A DNA stretch of 64,000 bases from Veillonella sp. (GTDB lineage Bacteria > Bacillota > Negativicutes > Veillonellales > Veillonellaceae): NCBI RefSeq assembly GCF_041333735.1, contig NZ_JBGKFB010000001.1:1312501-1376500 (forward strand). Reading direction: 5' to 3'. Position 1 is the first letter of the stretch. Each line of letters opens with the position of its first letter. Below the pieces are notes generated by a model that saw only the letters and a program-made list of their open reading frames with translations, was not told the DNA's origin and made no database searches. This document shows positions 58,486 through 64,000 of this stretch, in pieces. The translations under genes were made by a program, and so were the position numbers.

Positions 58486-59964
58486 ATGAATAAAAAGGTT
58501 TTATCCTTAGGTGTAATGCTCTCCTTAGCTACTACAGGTGCAATGGCTGCTGATGTAGTTACAACTTCCGTTAATAATGGAGACCAATTAAGCAAATATC
58601 AAAAAGAAGCGATTCAATTAACACAAAAGCAATTAGCTGAAAAATCTGTTCAAGATAGCAAAACATATGAGAGCAAATTGGACCTCGATGAGTCTCGTAC
58701 CATAGAGTTGGCATTGGCGAATAACCGTACTGCAAAACAAACTAAATGGGACTATCAAGCTGCAAAAGATACTGTAAGTGCTACCGCAGCTGGTAAAAAT
58801 CCTAGTATTTCTTATACGTGGCAAGGGGCTAGAAGTAATGGTGTGAACGCTATGACTGGACGAAATGTAACAAGCAAGACTGGTAGTCATAGTTTTACGA
58901 TTAGTGCACCTGTATTTAGTCCTGAATTAGATGCGTCCATTGATGCATCTCGTTATGCACGAGAAGGGGCTGGTGCAAGTTATGAAGAATCACTTCAACA
59001 AGCAAAATACGATGCGATCAGTGGTTACTATACTTTGATCATGAACCGCAATCTTGTTGATGTGGCTCAGCAATCTGTGAAAGATTACCAAGGTCATGTA
59101 ACAAATGTACAAGCTCAATATAATGTTGGTTTGGTTGCTAGTTCTGATGTGTTGGCTGCTAAAACAAATCTCGCTGATTCTGAAACGAATCTTGTAAAAG
59201 CACAAAACTCTGCAAATTTATCAGAGGCTAGCTTGAATCAAGTTATTGCATATCCTGTACAAACAGCTATTAATACAGCAGAACATGACTTACAATATAA
59301 ACCTTATAATGTGACATTAGAACAAGCTAAAGCCTATGCGTTGCTTCATCGCTCAGCCCTTGTAAAATCTGCTATGGCTGTAAAAGAGGCTGAAGAAGCT
59401 TTGAAAAAGGCTAAGTCCGGCTACTTGCCTACAGTTGGTGTAGAAGCCGGTCGTGGTTATGCTGATCCAGATGGTTACTTTGGTACAAGTAACAAATCTT
59501 GGCATATTGGAGCAAAGGCTTCTTGGAGTCTATGGGATGGCGGTGCAACACAAAATAAAGTAAAAGTGGCTACTGATACTTTAGAAAAAGCTAAAGAAGC
59601 CAACTTAGCCGCTGTAGATAATGTGTTATTAGCCGTACAAAAAGCATACTTGAACTTGCGTTCTGCAGAGCAAACAATCCAAAGCACTCAAACTGCAGTT
59701 GCTCAAGGTCAAGAAAGCTTCCGTATTGCTACACTTCGCTATCGCGCAGGGGTTGGTACAAACCTTGATGTACTCGATGCGGAAACTAAATTAACAGATG
59801 CTCGTAATAACTATGTACAAGCTCTTTATAATTACAATATTAGCATTGCAGCTCTTGAACAATTGACAGGTGTTCCATTGAATACTCCAGTTGGACAAGG
59901 TGCAGAAATTATTGCAAACAGTGGTGCAACTGAACAATTAGCACAACTTGGTGGTAATCAATAA
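58486..59964 (+). CDS. tolC: TolC-family outer membrane channel
   Basis: 492 aa from the ATG after ATGGAGG; upstream in-frame ATGs overlap the ribosome site. A signal peptide ends near AMA (residue 21). The outer membrane factor repeats are visible: long helices around LDESRTIELALANNRTAKQTKWDYQAAKDTVSA and ATLRYRAGVGTNLDVLDAETKLTDARNNYVQALYNYNISIAALEQLTG. It forms the trimeric exit duct for export systems. It follows mlaD by 42 nt without a terminator and ends at a strong terminator. No inner-membrane pump or full-length adaptor gene is adjacent. Confidence 0.92.
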   Translation: MNKKVLSLGVMLSLATTGAMAADVVTTSVNNGDQLSKYQKEAIQLTQKQLAEKSVQDSKTYESKLDLDESRTIELALANNRTAKQTKWDYQAAKDTVSATAAGKNPSISYTWQGARSNGVNAMTGRNVTSKTGSHSFTISAPVFSPELDASIDASRYAREGAGASYEESLQQAKYDAISGYYTLIMNRNLVDVAQQSVKDYQGHVTNVQAQYNVGLVASSDVLAAKTNLADSETNLVKAQNSANLSEASLNQVIAYPVQTAINTAEHDLQYKPYNVTLEQAKAYALLHRSALVKSAMAVKEAEEALKKAKSGYLPTVGVEAGRGYADPDGYFGTSNKSWHIGAKASWSLWDGGATQNKVKVATDTLEKAKEANLAAVDNVLLAVQKAYLNLRSAEQTIQSTQTAVAQGQESFRIATLRYRAGVGTNLDVLDAETKLTDARNNYVQALYNYNISIAALEQLTGVPLNTPVGQGAEIIANSGATEQLAQLGGNQ

Positions 59965-59974
59965 TTGGATACTA

Positions 59975-60003
59975 AAAAAGACGACTTCGGTCGTCTTTTT
60001 TTG
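59975..60003 (+). terminator. Terminator after tolC
   Basis: AAAAGACGAC / GTCGTCTTTT stem with a TTCG tetraloop and a long T-run. The 215 bp from here to tamB are AT-rich without other clear structure and should contain the tamB promoter. Confidence 0.95.
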
Positions 60004-60218
60004 TTATAGATTTATAAAGCGTAGATTCATTGTATATTTTCATTTTTATGTTATGGTAATGTGTAAATAATTTTATCTGTAGTTATTGTAGAAAATGATT
60101 AGTAAAAAAATATATTAGTTTTATAAAATTTACCTTTAAAATACTATAGTTATTACTGTGTGTGTGGTAAGATTAGTATATATATTTATTTTATTCATAA
60201 TGTGTATGGGAGATCATT

Positions 60219-63200
60219 ATGACCCGTAAAAAGTGGTGTCTCATAGGGGCTGCAATTTTAGGATTATCTGCAGTTGGTGCTAGTATAAACCCTATAGCTA
60301 AGACCTATGTAGAACCTATGGTTAAAGAACAAGTAAATAATACCATAAACGGATCTGTGGACTATGATTCTCTTCGTATCAATTGGAATGGTGATGTAGT
60401 TTTATCAGATGTGGTGATTAAAGATCAGGATGGTCACTTAGTAGGGACGGCACAAGATGTAGCTGTTGGGGTTAAACTATCTGCATTACCAAGTATAATT
60501 GGGGGTAACACATCAGGGGCGACAGCTATATCCAATGTTACCGTGGATGCACCTGATCTTCACATATGGCAATTGAACGATGGGTCTTGGAGTATAGAAA
60601 AGTTAGTTAAACCATCTGATCCGAATAAATCGGGTAGTTTTGATGGTGATATTGCCATTAATAATGGTCATGTAGCGCTGCGCACTAAAGATGGCGTTAA
60701 ACGCAATGTTGAAAACCTTGATGGCACCGTTGCTCTTAATATGAGTGGTATGTCCAAAGGGGCATTTACTGCTGACGTAGATGGTTCATCTGTCCTTGTA
60801 AATGGCAAAATAGATATGGACGATGTATCTAATTTTGATGTCTTTGTACAAGCCGATGAAATTGATACTGCTGGTATTATGAGCTTTATTCCGTTACGCA
60901 AAGATCTTGTTGTTACGAAGGGGAAATTACAAGATTTACATCTCAATGTTAAAAGTGAAGATGGACAATATATTATGAGTGGCAATGTAGGCTTTAAAGG
61001 TTTAACAGGCACTTATAAGCGGGGCAATACGATGTATACCATTACTGATGGTGAAGGTCGTATTATGCTCAATCATGACCAAATTGTTATTAGCCATAGC
61101 TCTTGGCGTATCAATGATCAAGTAGCGAAGCTTAATGGTCTTATTACATTGGGGAAAGACGAAGAATATCTCAATCTTAATGTTGTAGCGGATAAGGTAA
61201 AACTAGAAGCCATTACAGATGTGGGGGTTACTGGTATTGTCGGTGGTCGTGCGCATATTGGAGGCACTACTGTAGCGCCGCGGGTGGATGCAACCATAGG
61301 CAGTGATGGTATTTCTTATAAAGGGTACCATGTGGACCGCGTACAGGGAAATGTAGTATACGATAATGGATTAGTTCGTATCGATGATGCTCAATTGTCT
61401 ATTGGCACTGGTAATGCTAAAGTTAAAGGTCAATACGTCGTAGACACAGATGATTTCGACGCTGTTGCTAACGTTCATGCCTTATCGTTAGATGCTTTTA
61501 CACAGGATTTGACGATGCCTATTACAGGGACAGTTGATGGAGAAATCCATGTTTTGGGTAAGAATAATCAAGTTACAGATCTTGTAGGCGCTGTTCAGGG
61601 CCATCAGATTGGGGTCCGTGGTGTAGTGTTGGATTCTGTAAAAGCGGATTTAACCCATAGTGACAATCTTACCAATATAACTATGGTTGGGAATATGGGA
61701 ACTGGATCCTTTAGTGGATATGGTTCGATTCAAAATGGTCAAGTGGATGCTACAATTTCTGGTAATGCGTTACCGCTAACATCACTTAGTTCAATCATAG
61801 GTGAAGATGTTGCTGGTACAGTCAGCACGTCTATTAATGTAAAAGGCTCCTTAGATAATCCGAATGTGACTGGTACTGTATGGGGACAAGAGGTTCTCTA
61901 TAAGGGTGCTCATTTTAATGATATTCATAGTGATATTACTTTGGACAATCACGTTCTAACCATTACAAATGGTCATATCGGTGACGGTAGTGGTGGCTAT
62001 GATATTACTGGTTGGTATAATATCAATACTGACGCCTTAGATTTAAATGCTAAAGCTCGTGCTGTACGTATTGAAAATCTAATTCGTCCTATAACCGATA
62101 TTCCTATTACAGGATGGTTTGAAACTGATAACCATATAACTGGGACCGTGGCCAATCCTATTGTAGAAGGCCGAGCTCATTTATGGGATGGGTCTGCCTA
62201 TGGCAAGCTTATAACTAATGCTTTTGCAAAGTATAACTATAAAAATGAAAGATTAGAATTATATCGCTTTGATATTGAAGGCTACGGAGCGACTATTACA
62301 GGTGGCGGTACTGTATCAAAAGAGGCTATTAATATTGATTTTGAAGGTAAGAAAATCGATATGGGTAGATTGCTCATCAATACCGACTATAAGGTGGATG
62401 GTTTACTAGCAGGCCGTGGTACTATAACAGGTTCTATGGATAACCCTCAGTTTAATGGTTACATTTTATCTGATGCTTTATCTATAAATGGGCAATTATT
62501 GACTGATATTCATGGCCACGTGTATGCAGATAAATCCGTCGTAAATGTACAAGATTTTTCGTTTGCTGAATCAAATGGTGGTCGTTATGTTGCCAAAGGT
62601 GGCATGAAGCTCGATGATAGTAAACAGTTATTTGGCGTTTTAGATGTTACCAATGGTAGTGTAAAGAATTTGTTGGCATTACTAGATCAAGCTGATGAGC
62701 ATCTTGATGGTCAATTGAATGGTTCCGTTGAAATTGGTGGCACAAAGGATAATCCAAGCGTTACTGTTAACGGTAAAATTAATGATGTTAGTATTGATGA
62801 TAAGGTTGTCGGTGATGCAACGATTGATGCTAGCTTAGCTAATCGGAAGTTTAAAATTACTACCTTAAAACTACCTGTTGATGAAGGTCTCATCGCCATG
62901 GGTGGTACATTGGATCTAGATGGGCAAGCTGATTTACAAGTAGCCTTAAAGGATGTCGACATAGTGCCATTCTTACCACTCATAGGTAAGGATATTCAAG
63001 CAACAGGCTGGGTAACAGGTGTTGTGAATGTTACTGGAGAAACGAAAAATCCTAAGGTGGAATTATCTGGTGCAGTAGAGTCCGGTTCGTTCAATGGAAT
63101 TGGTATTGATGAAGGCTTTGCGTTGGCTACAATGCAAGATCATGTCATTCAAATCCAACGTATTCAAGGCGCTAAAGGAGGCTATAAACTCAGTATTTAT

Positions 63201-64000
63201 GGCAAAATTCCATTGGCAGCTATTTATACATCTGGTTATTTAGACGCTAGTGATGCTAAATCTATGGATGTAACAATTGACTTTAACGAAGCTGATATGG
63301 CTGTTATTCCTCTTGTTACTACTAGCGTTAAAGATGCAACGGGGCCGTTAAAGGGTGCAATTAGGCTTACAGGGACTATAGATCAACCTGAGGCATACGG
63401 CACAGTATCTGTACGTAATGGTACTATGAAATTGGCCAATGTAGATAATGAAATTACTAGTATTGACGGAGACTTAATTTTCTCTGGACAACAAGGGGAT
63501 TTCCAATCTCGTATCAATATGGGGAAAGGTAGTGCTGGTTTAGTGGCTAAGGTAAATTGGTCTGGTCATGAGCTTACCAACTATAAGGCTGCCCTTCAAC
63601 TTGATGGACTCGATGTTCGTAGTGAATATGTGAGAGGCCCATTAAATGGCGAACTTTACATTGCGGAACGTGATGGATTACCTACCTTGATAGGTAATTT
63701 GGATCTAGAAAACATCCAATTTAAGATTCCTCTTTCCTTGCAGTCTAGTGAAAGCAACACCAACATGGGCGTAGATGTTAATATTCATGCTGGCAAGGGT
63801 GTGCGCCTATATGATCGTACTCTATACAATATGTTCATAGGTGGTGATGTTCATTTCGGTGGTACATTGCAAAATCCTACTGCTAGTGGCCAGTTCGATG
63901 TTAAATCTGGTACGTTCAAATACTTAAGTCATGTATTTAATATTACGAAGGGGAATGCACACTTTGTAGGAGGCTCCTATTTACCAAATTTACAATTAGA
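60219..64000 (+). CDS. tamB: TamB-family translocation/phospholipid-transport protein (partial, runs off the window)
   Basis: At least 1260 aa; the frame is open to the last base. The start MTRKKWCLIGAAILGLSAVGASINPIAKTYV carries a single signal anchor. The rest is a long series of beta-strand repeats of the AsmA-like/TamB type: GTVDGEIHVLGKNN, GTVSTSINVKGSLDNPNVTGTVWG, GRGTITGSMDNPQFNGYI, GQLNGSVEIGGTKDNPSVTVNGKI, GAIRLTGTIDQPEAYGTV, recurring every 80-110 residues with the pattern G-x-(I/V)-x-G-(T/S)-x-(D/K)-N-P. These make the hydrophobic groove that carries lipid across the periplasm. The C-terminal TamB domain should lie beyond the window; the last residues visible (FNITKGNAHFVGGSYLPNLQL) are typical of its start. 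Confidence 0.93.
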   Translation, partial: MTRKKWCLIGAAILGLSAVGASINPIAKTYVEPMVKEQVNNTINGSVDYDSLRINWNGDVVLSDVVIKDQDGHLVGTAQDVAVGVKLSALPSIIGGNTSGATAISNVTVDAPDLHIWQLNDGSWSIEKLVKPSDPNKSGSFDGDIAINNGHVALRTKDGVKRNVENLDGTVALNMSGMSKGAFTADVDGSSVLVNGKIDMDDVSNFDVFVQADEIDTAGIMSFIPLRKDLVVTKGKLQDLHLNVKSEDGQYIMSGNVGFKGLTGTYKRGNTMYTITDGEGRIMLNHDQIVISHSSWRINDQVAKLNGLITLGKDEEYLNLNVVADKVKLEAITDVGVTGIVGGRAHIGGTTVAPRVDATIGSDGISYKGYHVDRVQGNVVYDNGLVRIDDAQLSIGTGNAKVKGQYVVDTDDFDAVANVHALSLDAFTQDLTMPITGTVDGEIHVLGKNNQVTDLVGAVQGHQIGVRGVVLDSVKADLTHSDNLTNITMVGNMGTGSFSGYGSIQNGQVDATISGNALPLTSLSSIIGEDVAGTVSTSINVKGSLDNPNVTGTVWGQEVLYKGAHFNDIHSDITLDNHVLTITNGHIGDGSGGYDITGWYNINTDALDLNAKARAVRIENLIRPITDIPITGWFETDNHITGTVANPIVEGRAHLWDGSAYGKLITNAFAKYNYKNERLELYRFDIEGYGATITGGGTVSKEAINIDFEGKKIDMGRLLINTDYKVDGLLAGRGTITGSMDNPQFNGYILSDALSINGQLLTDIHGHVYADKSVVNVQDFSFAESNGGRYVAKGGMKLDDSKQLFGVLDVTNGSVKNLLALLDQADEHLDGQLNGSVEIGGTKDNPSVTVNGKINDVSIDDKVVGDATIDASLANRKFKITTLKLPVDEGLIAMGGTLDLDGQADLQVALKDVDIVPFLPLIGKDIQATGWVTGVVNVTGETKNPKVELSGAVESGSFNGIGIDEGFALATMQDHVIQIQRIQGAKGGYKLSIYGKIPLAAIYTSGYLDASDAKSMDVTIDFNEADMAVIPLVTTSVKDATGPLKGAIRLTGTIDQPEAYGTVSVRNGTMKLANVDNEITSIDGDLIFSGQQGDFQSRINMGKGSAGLVAKVNWSGHELTNYKAALQLDGLDVRSEYVRGPLNGELYIAERDGLPTLIGNLDLENIQFKIPLSLQSSESNTNMGVDVNIHAGKGVRLYDRTLYNMFIGGDVHFGGTLQNPTASGQFDVKSGTFKYLSHVFNITKGNAHFVGGSYLPNLQL

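Overview
The window is a low-GC, diderm Firmicute chromosome segment, almost certainly a Veillonella (class Negativicutes). The protein families look Firmicute-like (birA plus coaX, DivIC-type divisome protein, hpt-ftsH after tilS). The last 12 kb nevertheless encodes outer-membrane biogenesis machinery: MlaE/F/D, a TolC-family channel and TamB. The species call is inference from gene content and style, since no database search was run.

Layout. 1-500: the 3' end of a 23S rRNA gene and a complete 5S rRNA gene with a terminator. 529-1228: non-coding DNA holding an inverted copy of the 5S 3' end and two diverged copies of a probable structured RNA element. 1229-1777: a decayed ABC ATPase. 1.9-6.4 kb: polysaccharide deacetylase, MoaB, a four-cysteine Rrf2 regulator and cytochrome bd oxidase (cydAB). 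6.6-10.2 kb: a fused CydDC transporter. 10.4-13.9 kb: a membrane protein of unknown function, an IS200-type element, a DUF805 protein and a pyridoxal/pyridoxamine kinase. 14.0-20.2 kb: a complete oligopeptide ABC operon that also carries a class A beta-lactamase-fold protein with no signal peptide. 20.3-26.3 kb: LD-carboxypeptidase, M20 peptidase, ABC-F protein and a folE-folP-folB-folK cluster. 26.5-34.2 kb: two small or unknown membrane proteins, an LDH/MDH-family dehydrogenase, divIC, an S1-domain protein, ppx, tilS, hpt and ftsH. 34.3-40.8 kb: a ThrE-like exporter (minus strand), birA, coaX, dusB, greA and lysS. 40.9-48.8 kb: ornithine decarboxylase, guanine deaminase, a CDF-like transporter, serS, transaldolase and class II fructose bisphosphatase. 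49-64 kb: murA, an MreB-family protein with a long basic N-terminus, an AMIN/glycosidase-like exported protein, a small exported lipoyl-like domain, an exported S55-family protein, mlaE-mlaF-mlaD, tolC and the first 1260 codons of tamB.

How the genes fit together. Cytochrome bd with CydDC gives microaerobic respiration or oxygen defence. Transaldolase plus GlpX fits gluconeogenesis from lactate in an organism that grows poorly on sugars. The peptide importer sits beside several peptidase-like proteins and may form a peptide salvage unit. Ornithine decarboxylase could supply putrescine, and in Veillonella and relatives polyamines are covalently attached to peptidoglycan and help tether the outer membrane. 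The right end, from a promoter near 53.27 kb through tolC, looks like one trans-envelope lipid-traffic and export operon. It includes an MlaD with its own C-terminal beta-barrel, and is followed by tamB.

Best candidates for new biology: the twin RNA element after the rRNA operon (610-979), the exported lipoyl-like protein plus S55 protein placed ahead of mlaEFD-tolC, the basic extension on MreB, the cytosolic beta-lactamase-fold protein in the opp operon, and two leaders in which a good promoter is followed by an intrinsic terminator (ABC-F gene and greA).
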